A stretch of 57,799 nt of DNA from Mesostigma viride (taxonomy: Eukaryota > Streptophyta > Mesostigmatophyceae > Mesostigmatales > Mesostigmataceae), in contig RPFO01001092.1 in the NCBI GenBank assembly GCA_009746045.1, positions 1 to 57,799 of the forward strand, in the 5' to 3' direction. This document shows, piece by piece, positions 46,052 through 56,522 of the stretch. The number at the start of each line of letters is the position of its first letter. Within the stretch, counting starts at the first letter, position 1. The position numbers and the translations under genes were made by a program. The notes beneath the pieces are model-generated. The model did not search any database. It was not told the origin of the DNA and saw nothing but the letters and a program-made list of their open reading frames with translations.

Positions 46052-48677
46052 TTCTACCTCGTGCTACTTTTTACACGTCGACTCGACCGGAAAAGTGTAT
46101 CTATCTTCATCTTCTGCGCAAGTTGCGACAAGCGACAATCTTACGCTTAATGCGAATCAGATGTATCGCATTCTCGTTACCAGGACAGCGGATTCGACGA
46201 ACAACAACTCGCTTTTCAAAATGTACGTGGACGGCGAGCTGAAGACCTTGAGCAATGCACCATCGCTAAGTGTCGAAACCTTGACGACCAAAACGCTTAC
46301 CCTTGGAACGAACGCACGCTTTCCGACCTGCGACCAGGCAAACTGGGATAACGTGCGGTTTTGGAACCAGAGTCTCACCAACAACCAAGTAATGGACGCC
46401 CTAGATCTTTCTAAGGCTTACAACCCGTCGATTGCCTCGTTTTTCTTTATGGACACTTCAGTCGGGCTTAACAATCGCGCAGGTGTTTACACGGGATCGT
46501 TCGACCCCTTGTCTGGTCTGCGTTTCAACGAAAACTTTTGCGAACGCAGCAAATATTGGTTAGCATCGACAAGAGACGTTTGGGGCCATTGGAGGATGTA
46601 CCTAAGCGCAGGGACAAAACGACCGCGCGATTTGTCGCAGATGACGAGAATTTCGACTCAAAATTGTTTTTCTTTGGGAACGTGGACCGACCCTGATGAG
46701 TCAGGTCTCCTTGGAGGCGAAGTTCTAGGCCGATGGTCGTTTTCAAACGGATCTGGCCTCAACAACGGGTCTGGAGGGCGAGCAACTATCGTCCCTGTGC
46801 TACCTTCATTATTCGCTAATAACATGCTACAGATTGCGGCTTCGTCTTCTTCGGGAGCGTTTGCAAGTCTGCCAGGGACGTTTCCTAACAACGAAAGTCC
46901 ATTTTCAATCGGTTTTCGACTTAAGACAACAGGAACTGGGGCGGTTATCGGTTACGGGGACGCTGCGAATTTCTACCAGATTTCTTTGTCATCATCTTCC
47001 TCGCTAACGATCCACGCTCGTAAAAACGGGATTGGATCGCCACAAGGTTCCAACGTGTTGCTTTCTCTTCCAGGTGGCGTCACCTTGGCTGACGGAAACC
47101 TGCACTACCTCGTTGTGACCTTCGAGACGGACGGTTCATTGTCGACAATCCGAGTCGCCGTTGACGGGATTCAGGGGTCGTCGGTAACGATAAACAGTCC
47201 TAATCTCCCTTCTCTCCCTTCCCTTTTCATCGGCGGACGGGACGGGGTGTGGACATCACCTTCGTTTGAGATCGACGACATTGTTTTATGTCTCGGCGTG
47301 TTCGGATCGCTTCGTCCTCTCCGCCTCGCTCTTGCGATGAACGACCCCTACACCACGTCGGGCTCGGGCAGGGATTTGATCCGCGTTCACGGCCACATAC
47401 CCGGCAGCCATGCTTGGGACGAGGATGGAACTCACGTGATGAACTCTGGCACAGTTTCGGCTTCCAATCTTAACGGCGTGTCGTTCCTTGACAACGGCCT
47501 TTCCGCACGGGAAAACGGCATCGGGAACTCTGCAAGAGTGTATATGCGCGATTTTCTGCCCAACGGCCGTTTCTATTTCGAGTTCGATGTTACAGGGGTT
47601 ACCACGGGGAGCCTCACGCTTGGAGTAGACAGGTTTGACGGGGCTGGCCAAAGCATCGCTCTAACGCCTTCTATCACAGCAAACGGGACGTACATGTTTG
47701 CTATCGATACGGACGCTAAAATATGGATCGGACGAAATGGCACGTGGGACAACTCTGGAAACCCTGCGGATGGAACGGGTGGATCAAGCCTCACACCTTT
47801 GAAGACCTATTGGTTGTTTGCAAGTCTCCCTATTGGCTCAAAAATCACGACACGTACGGTTTCAAAGTTTCCGGTTCCCTCTGGTTGTTCGTGGTACGCG
47901 TTTTCTGGAGACGATTCGGCGAGATCAACATTTGGCATTATTCACCCTACGTGGGACCAAACCACGGTTTTGGGGGGTTCAGCGGTAGACACGATTGAGT
48001 TCGGGCCCGATAATTCCGCCGACGATCTGTTCACGCTCAACGGAAGTTATTACTCCATCAAGGGTTTGGAGGAAGCACATTCTCGCATGTGCGTGTTCAC
48101 GGACATTCGTTTCAACACTGGCGTCGACTTTGCCGTCTTGTTTCAATACCAGCAGTCCGGAGTTCGGCCCTTGGACATCAACACGGGCGTCGTGATGGTG
48201 GACGACTCTGCTAGGCCGTTTTTGTACGACAACGTTCTTACCGTCACTGACCCGAACCTTAATGTGTTTGGGAGGTACCTTAATTACGGAACCGGCGAGC
48301 GACTGGGCCTCGCCTCGTTTTTACCGGCTAGCGGAGTTGGTAAATTCTACCACGCAAGAGGTCAAGGATATCAACGCAACCTCGTGTCCATCGAAAGCAC
48401 TGGACTTCGCGTTCCTATGGCCGGCGAGTCCTTTTTTGTAGCGTTTCAAAGATCTGGCAGTCAAATAAGGCAGTATATTTCTACAGGCAAAGATAGGCCG
48501 TACCGCGTCTCCGAAATGCACTCCATGTCATCTCCGACAACAGCAGCTGCGAGCGGAGGGACCGGTTCCACATCTCTCGAGTACAACCATCCTGCCGATT
48601 TCTCCGGCCCTGTTCGTTTTGTGTTTGCTAGCATCTCTACGGTAGGTTCAGTCCGTTTTTGCGGGTCTATTTCGTAA
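46052..48677 (+). pseudogene. LamG-repeat fibre-like gene, segment 3 of 3
   Basis: The C-terminal 875 codons. It completes the interrupted LamG repeat, then has another one (from about 46728), a region near 47490-47850 that resembles a SPRY-like fold (Y-F-E-F-D-V, W-I-G-R-N-G-T-W-D-N-S-G), and two related blocks with Y-L-S-A-G-T-K-R-P (about 46600) and Y-I-S-T-G-K-D-R-P (about 48480). SPRY and LamG modules together suggest carbohydrate or receptor binding at a virion surface. The stop is TAA at 48675-48677. The first in-frame ATGs lie inside the LTR and are not real starts. Confidence 0.75.
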
Positions 48678-48715
48678 TTATTTTTTTATGGAATCTAATT
48701 GATGATTACGCAAAA

Positions 48716-49585
48716 ATGACGACCACGTCCGGGACCCTTCGCACCCGGTCGTTGATGTTAGTAAACGATGTCGCGTTAGGTCCCGAAGTGGGCGAATTTC
48801 AAATCACGGTTGATAACCAGAATCTATCCATTCGTAGATATTCTGCAGTGGGGGCTTATGAAGACATCCAAAACTTTTCGACAGATTTTTCGCAAGGGCC
48901 TTCTATGGCAGCACCCCTTGGCACATTTGTGTTCCATCGGGACGTGTTGCTATCCCCTGGTCGCTCGTTAACAATATCGGAAGGCGGCAAAGTTATGGTC
49001 CAATCCCCGCCTCTAACTCCGTACGACGCGGTTAACAAAGCGTACATAGATAGTCTCACTCCTAGCGTGCTTGAAGGCATTTCAGACGTGGAAATTAACA
49101 ACCCTCAGACCGGACAAGTTCTGAATTTCTTGAACGGCAAATGGGTGAACGCGAACGTGTTCACTCCAGTCGCCACTGAGGTATTTCACTACTCTGGTTC
49201 ACAACTCGACGGGTCCACGACAGTGACCGCTGTCACGGGATCGGGTTCTCAAAATATTCTGTTGCCGGCTTTTCCGTTTTCCGCTGCCATAGACACAATC
49301 GCCGTAAGCGCAAACAACGTGCCTTCAAAACCGTTAGCAAACCATCAGTTCTTGATTACCGTACACAACGCTTTAAACGGACAGATTGTTCTTTCTGACA
49401 CGGTTTCGATTTCTGACTCGTATAAGATTCTGTTGAACGGCAAATTTGCCGTCGTGGGCTCAAAAAAACTCCTAAACGCTCAAACTTTTGCATCGGGCGA
49501 CTCCTTCTACGTCACCATCGGCGGTTACGATTCCGACGGCAACGAAATCGGCGTCGTCATTCAGTTCTCCGGATCTCGCATGTAA
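48716..49585 (+). CDS. Fibre-like structural protein
   Basis: A 289-residue protein from ATG 48716 (the open frame begins earlier, at 48659, inside the end of the fibre gene). The N-terminal half resembles the start of the giant LamG protein: a V-G-E-F-Q-I-T-V-D-N-Q-N-L-S-I-R strand, then P-Y-D-A-V-N-K-A-Y-I-D-S-L, L-E-G-I-S-D-V and G-Q-V-L-N-F-L-N-G-K-W-V-N. This last pattern is that of phage tail-fibre repeats. The C-terminal 130 residues are beta-rich. It is directly downstream of the large gene and probably belongs to the same surface structure. Confidence 0.65.
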   Translation: MTTTSGTLRTRSLMLVNDVALGPEVGEFQITVDNQNLSIRRYSAVGAYEDIQNFSTDFSQGPSMAAPLGTFVFHRDVLLSPGRSLTISEGGKVMVQSPPLTPYDAVNKAYIDSLTPSVLEGISDVEINNPQTGQVLNFLNGKWVNANVFTPVATEVFHYSGSQLDGSTTVTAVTGSGSQNILLPAFPFSAAIDTIAVSANNVPSKPLANHQFLITVHNALNGQIVLSDTVSISDSYKILLNGKFAVVGSKKLLNAQTFASGDSFYVTIGGYDSDGNEIGVVIQFSGSRM

Positions 49586-49626
49586 GGTTATCCGGCAACG
49601 ATAAAAGTCTCTTCTCTTCACGAGGC

Positions 49627-51655
49627 ATGCAAGCACCCGCGGCCATGGACACCACTCCTACGGATCGGGCGATGGCCATCGCCCTACGTACCTACCACCG
49701 CCCACTCGACCAGGGAGGAAAGGGTCTCGAGACATGGCAGCAGGTCGTCGACCGCGTCATGTCCCATCAGCGATGGCTGTGGGTGCGAGCCAAAGGCGAA
49801 AACCTTACTGCACAAGAGGAAGCGGAGCTCGAAGAGGTTCGCTCTCTCATTCTTTCTCGCCGTGTGGCACCTGCTGGTCGCACGCTCTGGCTCGGCGGCA
49901 CCGAACTTTCTCGGCGCAGAGAGTCCTCAATGTTCAACTGCGCATTCACAAACGTCGAGACGGTCTACGACGTCGTGGACGTGACCTGGCTTTTGCTCCA
50001 AGGATGCGGAGTCGGATTCGCACCCATTACCGGAACGCTCAACGGGTTTGCAAACGCTATCGACGACGTGCAGGTGATTCGGTCCAAACGCACGACTAAG
50101 GGAGGGCGAGAGATCAACAAAGAGACGTTCGACAGCGAGTCGAAGGTTTGGACGATCAGCGTCGGGGATTCAGCTATCGCTTGGGCAAAAAGCGTAGGCA
50201 AACTCCTTGCGGGCAAGTTCCCTGCCAAGACGCTCATTCTTGACTTCAGCGAAATCCGACCAGCCGGAGAGAGGCTGTCCGGGTACGCATGGACATCGAG
50301 CGGAGACGCGCAGATTGCCACCGCGTTCGAAAAGATCGCCCGACTTCTGTCCAAGCGTTCCGACCAGCTGTTGACGAAAATGGACATTGTCGACATCGTG
50401 AACCACATCGGAACGATCTTGAGCAGTCGTCGTTCGGCGGAGATCGCTCTTATCAAGTACGGGTCTCCTGAATGGCGCGAATTCGCGTATGCGAAGAAGG
50501 AGTTCTGGAAGGATAATCCGCACAGGCAGCAGTCTAACAACAGTCTCGTGTTCTACTCGAAGCCAACTACCGATCAGCTCGTCGAGATTTTCGACATCAT
50601 GCTCGAGTCGGGTGGCAGCGAGCCGGGGCTCATCAACATGGAGACCGCTCTCCGTCGCGCACCGTGGTGTGCGGGCGTGAATCCATGTTCCGAGATCCTG
50701 TTAGGCAACAAGTCTTTCTGCAACCTTTCCGAAGTCAACCTCGCTGCATTTCGCGCGTGCGACAAGGGAAACCTCGAGCGGTCGTTATACCTCACGGCTA
50801 GGATGAACTACCGCCAGACGTGCGTCAACTTGCAGGACGAGATTCTGCAAGAGGCGTGGCATCTCAACAACGGCTTTCTGCACCTCTGCGGAGTGGGTCT
50901 GACGGGGATCGTCACGAGGCCTGACCTTCAGTCGTACGATTTCAGGAGGATGCGCAACATCATCGTGACGGCAGCCTACTCGATGGCCATGGAACTCCAC
51001 CGCCCTCTACCCAAGAACGTCACGTGCATCAAGCCGAGCGGGACGCTTTCCAAGATCATGTCCACCAAGGAGTGGGGAGAGGTCCCGGAAGGCATCCATA
51101 AGCCGCTGGGAAGTACGTTTTCAACAACGTCACGTTTTCGAAGCACGACGAGCTTGTCCGGCGGTTTTTGGAAGCGGATACCGCGTCATCGACAAACCTT
51201 TCGAGCCTGAATCGGTGTTGGTGACTTTCCCAGTTTCTTTCGACAACGTCCCTTTCGTCAAAAAGACGGTGACTCGCAAGGACGGGACTGTGGAGGAGGT
51301 CGAGGTGAACGTCGAGACTGCCGTCGATCAGCTCGAGAGATATCGTGAGGTCATGGACAGTTTCTGCGAGCAGAACGTCAGCTGCACGATTTCGTATGAC
51401 CCGAGCGAGATCCCGTCCATCCTGGACTGGCTAGACCGGCACTGGGACGAGTACGTCGGGGTTTCGTTCCTTTTGAGGTGCGATCCGACGAAGAACGCGG
51501 CCGATCTCGGGTACGCATATCTCCCACAGGAAGTGGTGACCAAGACGAAGTTCGAGTCCTATGTGGCATCTTTGCGCCCGTATCATACTCGGGGATCATG
51601 TCCTACGAGGACATGTTTTCCTCCGATTGTCCGAATGGAGCATGCCCTGTTAAGT
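49627..51655 (+). CDS. nrdJ: Class II (adenosylcobalamin) ribonucleotide reductase (two frameshifts)
   Basis: Reduces ribonucleotides for DNA synthesis using a B12-derived radical. Residues visible in the first piece: redox C105 (M-F-N-C-A-F), G-C-G-V-G-F near 127, then N352-P-C354-S-E356 with the thiyl Cys and catalytic Glu, and C365 in F-C-N-L-S-E-V-N. The 354 to 365 spacing equals that of Lactobacillus RTPR (408 to 419). Two shifts, near 51112 (GGGAAG) and 51590 (CGGGG), lead to a C-terminus C-P-N-G-A-C-P-V-K with the expected Cys pair, stop at 51653-51655. About 676 residues, close to monomeric RTPR. A second ATG at 49645 (gccATGga) is a possible start. Confidence 0.85.
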
Positions 51656-52132
51656 AGACGAGCGAGTGAAATATTTGTAGAACAGGAAAATGATTACGAG
51701 TAAAATGATTATAATTGAAATTCCATAAAATATGTTCAAGCCTCTTGAATTTTCTGTCGTAGTTTCCTCTTCAGTGGAGTCTGAGTTGGAAAACAAGCTC
51801 ACAAGTTTATCAAAAACAAAGAATCCTCCGACCGTGGCTATTCCGCCGACTACCGCCTTCCCGGCTAAGGCGGAATAGTGTTTCGCCTTCTCGATGCCGG
51901 TCTTCGCGGAGACGTCCGCGGCCTCGTCCGCTTTCATATTCGGAGCGTCCTCGTCCCTGTCTCTCGCCGTATTAGGTCGGCTCGAAGGGGCGGTACTTGA
52001 TTGAGAAGATCGAGTAGCGCGTACAAGATCAATATCACGTCGTAAGTCTATCACATCAGGATCGCTGATCTTATTACTCGAGCCCGAAGAATAAGAGGAT
52101 AATTGTCTGCTATAGACACGAGATCTTGCCAT
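51650..52132 (-). CDS. Membrane protein, two segments
   Basis: A 160-residue protein from ATG 52132, with a TATAAG box close upstream. The first 75 residues are Ser/Arg/Asp-rich and disordered, then a G-K-A-V-V-G-G-I-A-T-V-G-G-F-F segment near 90-105 and a strong C-terminal anchor near 133-153 (I-S-I-I-I-I-L-L-V-I-I-F-L). It overlaps the reductase end by a few bases. The family is not recognised; virion membrane is likely. Confidence 0.6.
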   Translation of the reverse strand: MARSRVYSRQLSSYSSGSSNKISDPDVIDLRRDIDLVRATRSSQSSTAPSSRPNTARDRDEDAPNMKADEAADVSAKTGIEKAKHYSALAGKAVVGGIATVGGFFVFDKLVSLFSNSDSTEEETTTENSRGLNIFYGISIIIILLVIIFLFYKYFTRSST

Positions 52133-52162
52133 GGACAAACTTTATACTTATAAAGGAAAGTT

Positions 52163-52573
52163 TTACTCGCTCGATTTTCTCCGTCGTACCATCAGCCATA
52201 TCAAAAGAATCAGCACCACTACGAAGAATCCCGCGACGACTATTACAAACAACGATCCCGAAGAAGCGTTCGTTGTCTCCTCTCCGCCATCCTTCATATC
52301 TTCGTCGTTTTCGATCACGGCGTTCAAAGCCTTTTCGCCCAAGAACATTCCAGCGGCGGACAAAACGCCGCCCGCAACAAGTTCTAAACCCGACGCGGTC
52401 CCTTCCGCAATCTTCGAAGACTCCCCTGCCTTCGAAGCGACCTTTCCGGCACCTGTAGCGCCACGAGCGCTACGACCCGCATTACTCGCGGCCCTTCCAG
52501 CAGCGGAGGCCGATCTTCCTAGTGTTGCAAATCTTGCAACTAAACCCGCGAATACACCACTTGCGCTTGCCAT
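52163..52573 (-). CDS. Ala/Gly-rich membrane protein
   Basis: A 136-residue protein with an Ala/Gly/Ser-rich first half containing irregular A-S-x-A-G-R-A-A repeats, a G-G-V-L-S-A-A-G-M-F-L-G segment near 68-80, and a C-terminal anchor (F-V-I-V-V-A-G-F-F-V-V-V-L-I-L-L-I-W-L) followed by R-R-R-K. It resembles its neighbour at 51650 in layout (glycine-rich segment plus tail anchor), so they may be distant relatives. The family is unknown. Confidence 0.6.
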   Translation of the reverse strand: MASASGVFAGLVARFATLGRSASAAGRAASNAGRSARGATGAGKVASKAGESSKIAEGTASGLELVAGGVLSAAGMFLGEKALNAVIENDEDMKDGGEETTNASSGSLFVIVVAGFFVVVLILLIWLMVRRRKSSE

Positions 52574-52594
52574 TTTACATTATTCCTTTAGCTA

Positions 52595-52890
52595 TTAATG
52601 AAGCTCGCGAAAGTCTGGTCGTAGCTGGGCGGAGGTGGACCCCCATCTGAGCCGCTGTGTGGCCTCCGCTTCCGTATCTGGACCGGATTCGGTGTTAAAC
52701 TCCCATCCCTTTGATCCCGCGTCTGGTTCACCCTTTGAGGAAGAGCTAAAGAAAATAAAGTACGCGACTGCAACAGCCACAACGGCAACTGCGATCAGAG
52801 TCCCCACGCCAAATCCCGACTCGGCTTCGCAAGACGCTGCTGTCTCTTCATCTTCCTACGTAGCTCGTCCTCCGTCACCCCGCGCGACAT
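52595..52890 (-). CDS. Small single-pass membrane protein (one frameshift)
   Basis: Starts at ATG 52890 (M-S-R-G-V-T-E-D-E-L), with about 30 basic residues, then shifts at a GGGG run near 52803 into the frame with the membrane segment T-L-I-A-V-A-V-V-A-V-A-V-A-Y-F-I-F-F and a hydrophilic tail ending at 52595. About 98 residues. Read alone, the second part would need a GTG start. No family is recognised. Confidence 0.5.
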
Positions 52891-52940
52891 TGTGTTACCG
52901 GCGTTCATCGTACTATAGAACCTGCACAGAAAAAGTTTCA

Positions 52941-55900
52941 TCAACGCACAGCTAGCACGAACATCACTAGAATGAAGACCCCGATCAGAGACGAAATCAC
53001 GATCAAACCTGTTTGTTTGTCTTCCTCGTCCTTTTTGTCTTTACTTTCCTTTTCCGTTGTCTCAGTTGTTTGTATATCAGTGGTCGTCATGTCGTTGAGA
53101 TTTTTCTCCACCGCTGCCTGCGCCGATTGACCGACTGTGGTTGCGTCGAGAGTTGTTCCTTGACTCGAAGTATTTGTCACAGTCGTCGTTCCTGTGGTCG
53201 ATGCCGTTTCAGTAGTCGTCCCGTTACCCGTATTTGCGTTCGTCCCGGTCGTTGTCCCCGAGGTAGATGCCGTTTCAGTGGTCGTCCCGCTACCCGTATT
53301 TGACTCCGAACTCGTGGATGTGGACGTTCCCGAGCTCGTACCACTTGCTGCACCGGTGCTCGCGGATGTGGACGTTCCCGTGCTCGACCCTGTACCACTT
53401 GTCGCACCGGTACTCGTGGATGTAGACGTTCCTGAGCTCGATCCTGTACCACTTGTCCCACTAGTACTCGTGGATGTAGACGTTCCCGAGCTCGATCCTG
53501 TACCACTTGCTGCACCGGTGCTCGCGGATGTGGACGTTCCCGTGCTCGATCCTGTACCACTTGTCCCACTAGTACTCGTGGATGTAGACGTTCCTGAGCT
53601 CGATCCTGTACCACTCGTCGCACTAGTCGATCCAGCGGATGTCGTGATCGGGTCAACTGTAGGCCCTTTTCCAAAGTCAGGGTTTGAAAAAGTAAAGAAA
53701 AGCCCCGAACTCGGCATCGCTTTACTTGCGATATCTGACTTGAACCAGCAATTGCCCGTTTGCGAACCGACAGGAAGAGGCCGAAACGTGAATCCAGCGC
53801 ATTTGGCATTGTCCTTAGAGCAAGCATCAGCGCATGCCTCCAGAGTCACCCCAGTCATCGAGTCAGAACTCGACCCCGCCGGGGTAATGTTGAACCCGGA
53901 ACTCGTCCAAGTGACGTTGTTTGACACGCCCCACACTTGAGAAGGGTTTTTGACCGAATATTGCCGTTGTAACGGATGGAAGCTCCATCTTGACGTATCC
54001 AATTCCTTGCGTCGTCTGCCGAAGTAAACGTTTTGGTATTCACGGACATCTCGATCATCTTTTCCACATCACCCGAGTTTGAGGGCAGGGACATGAACCT
54101 TGTCGCCTGATCTCTACGAAACACGGGATCGGCGACATTGTTTGCTTCCGACTCGGTCACGCTTCCGGCGTATTTCATTGCAGCATTCAGGATATAAGTC
54201 GCGTCCAGAGGTCTGCGATCGATCCAATACGACTTGTTTACTTCCGAAAGAACAGCGGATTTTGTGAATGCCGACGCAAAATACTTACTTTCTATATTGC
54301 CGATCGAACCGCGTTTATCATAAACAGCCTTTGACCAAACGAGCATCGGAGACAACTTTTTCACCTCTTCGACGAGTTTGGAAGCGTTCGAAGGGTTACT
54401 CTCTGCGTAACTGTGATGGGTCTCGACGGCAGACTTAACATCCTGCGCGTTCCAAAACCCGGCAATCTTCGAAACTGTGTTTTCAAAAGTCGCAGGGGCG
54501 ACGGAGGCTGATGTAGAAGCAGTCCCTGTCACTGGGTTGGAGTTCGAATTGGAAGTCTCAGAAGTTGGAGGAGGGGGCAAGTTCGGAACGGGGTAAAGCA
54601 GCGATACGGCTTTTGTTCTGACCAGAGCACGCTCAGAATAAGGAGCAGAAGACATTATAAAGCTCGCGTACATGGACAGCAGTACCGGGTCGGAGACTTG
54701 TCCCGCTGTGTAAACGGGCAACGTGGCTCGAAGAGGTCTTAGAAACGGCACTCCATCCGCGAATGCTTCTCCTGTCGCCTGGTTCCATTTTTCTACGAGA
54801 GAGAGTTCTTGATCGAGAGCTGCTAGAACTTGTTGTTTCTTAACAGCGTCGATCCAGGCCGACCAGTCTAAAAACGCCGACAGGGCCTCGCGAGACACGT
54901 ATCCCCGCAACAACCCGTTTACATCTAGATCCATCATCGAGAGTCCTCTTCCGAGCGTTGTTAGGAGTTTCTGGACATAGAGTCTCCTTCGAACCGTTCT
55001 GATGGATATTTTTTGCATATCCTCTTCTCTCCACGCACCCTTTTGTACCCTTTCTAATTCAGCGCTTATCGCGTTGTGAACTTGGTCCGTCGCCCATAAC
55101 GCAGCGATCTCTGGGTAAGTAGGACGTATATCGACCGCGGCTGCTGTCGTGTTAGAGGACGTAACTGCCGGATTTGTAGAAGCGGTTTGATTTGTTGAAG
55201 TGGTAGAGCCAGTCGTAGAGTTTGAGGAAGAACCAGTGGAAACGATAGGAGGGGTATAGTATTTTGAAATCTGAGATGAATTCAGCGTTGTTTCATACAG
55301 TTTTCCGTGATCTTTACTCCTCCACTTAACCGTGAACCCTGTAACGGCGGCACCATCCCCAATCCAAGTTGTGACAAAGGCATTGTTAGGGGGATTATAT
55401 TATTAGTAAGTTCGCGCGGGTAAATAGCGTTCTTTATGTACCCATCTATAGTATCAGCAGACCACTCTTTAGTGTTGTCTTCACCAGTCACGTTGAACTT
55501 GGCATTGTTGTCCTTTGCAGCATTGGAAAAAATTTGACGCACAATGTTCATCTTCTCCGGGTTCGAAAGTGTCGGGGCTGTCGGGGCTGTTTGGCCAGCG
55601 TCGCCAATCCACTGAGAGTTTGACCGATTTGGGTACTTGCAGCGGCGGTATTGCGAAAATTCGGGTTCGTCAACGTGAAGAAAACGTTCGAGCTCGGTAT
55701 CGGATTCGTCTTCACGTCCGACTTGAACCAGCAAGCGCCGATGTTTGCGACATCTTGGTTAGGCTTCCAGGTGAACCCTGCGCACTTTGCATTGTCCCTT
55801 CCGCAAATCTCAGCACACTCTTCGATCGTCTTTCCTGTCGCTGTAGTCGAGCTTGTCCCGCTAGGAGCTATATCGAAACCGAGCCCAGACCAGGTGACTT

Positions 55901-56476
55901 TGTTCTCTATTCCCCATTTTGAACCGCCCACTGTCGGGGCGGCAGGCGTCGGTTTTCCATGCCACCCGAGCCACTTGTTGATGTCGTTGTTGTCAACAAA
56001 CGTCTTTGTGGATATCCCGAGCTGTCGAATTACAATACTGTTTTGCCCCCCGTTTTGGGCCAAGTAAAGCGTGCATCGATCACGACGAAACGTGGCGTCT
56101 ACGACGGCATTCACTTCTTCAACACTCATGGTACGTGCGTAATTTAGGACCACCTGACAGAGCATCATCCCCTCGTACGTGTTCTGCTGACTGTACCATA
56201 TCGACTTGAGTTTGTCAGACACGATATCTTTAGAAAACTGGGTCGTGATATACTTCGAGTCTAAGTTCTTTATCCCCGCCTCCCACTGCAGATGGACGAA
56301 TGTGGCGAATTTGCCGATTGAAACGACTTGATGGACCGCGTTTGCGAGTTCGACCGCGTTAAAGGGACTCGGAGGAGCGGTTACATACTGGTGAAATTTC
56401 ATCAGACCCCCCCCACCGCCCCGGTCCTCCACATCGACGCTATTTCTTCTCGAGCAGCCGTTAGGTTTCTCGCCAT
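52941..56476 (-). CDS. Long PAN/apple-domain surface protein (several frameshifts)
   Basis: About 1,175 residues on one strand, read from ATG 56476 (M-A-R-N-L-T) through shifts near 56409 (G8), 55640, 55393 (C5) and 53995. It is an internal duplication: each half has a helical domain with N-[IL]-[DE]-S-K-Y...F-R-R-D and T-K-T-F, followed by a PAN/apple domain (W-G-[IV]-x-N-x-V-T-W...C-A-x-x-C-x-x-D-N-A-K-C-A-G-F-T...C-W-F-K-S-D; about 55925-55690 and 53945-53700). After the second PAN comes a Ser/Thr/Gly repeat stalk and a C-terminal membrane anchor (I-V-I-S-S-L-I-G-V-F-I-L-V-M-F-V-L). A virion surface adhesin is likely. Single-gene status is inferred from continuity across shifts. Confidence 0.65.
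53310..53640 (-). repeat. 54-base tandem repeats coding a Ser/Thr/Gly stalk
   Basis: About five to six copies of a 54-base unit coding S-G-T-G-S-S-[ST]-G-T-S-T-S-[TA]-S-T. Shorter G-T-T-T-E-T-A-S-T repeats follow towards 53170. It is a disordered, possibly glycosylated stalk between the second PAN domain and the membrane anchor. Confidence 0.7.
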
Positions 56477-56522
56477 GTCTTTATTACTAACAGCCGGAAA
56501 TTAATAGAAGTAGAAATAAAGA
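56477..56522. promoter_or_regulatory. Divergent promoter, 46 bases
   Basis: Separates the PAN gene start (56476, minus) from the helicase start (56523, plus). It is AT-rich towards the helicase (AAATTAATAGAAGTAGAAAT). Confidence 0.35.

Noticed and set aside
53310-53640. CRISPR-like array
   Set aside because: The repeats are directly adjoining 54-base coding repeats without spacers; no other regularly spaced repeats occur in the window.
53194-53940. 248-codon plus-strand ORF rich in V-D-V-P-E-L-D-P-V-P-L repeats
   Set aside because: It is the antisense of the Ser/Thr/Gly tandem repeats of the PAN-domain gene; the periodicity comes from that repeat.
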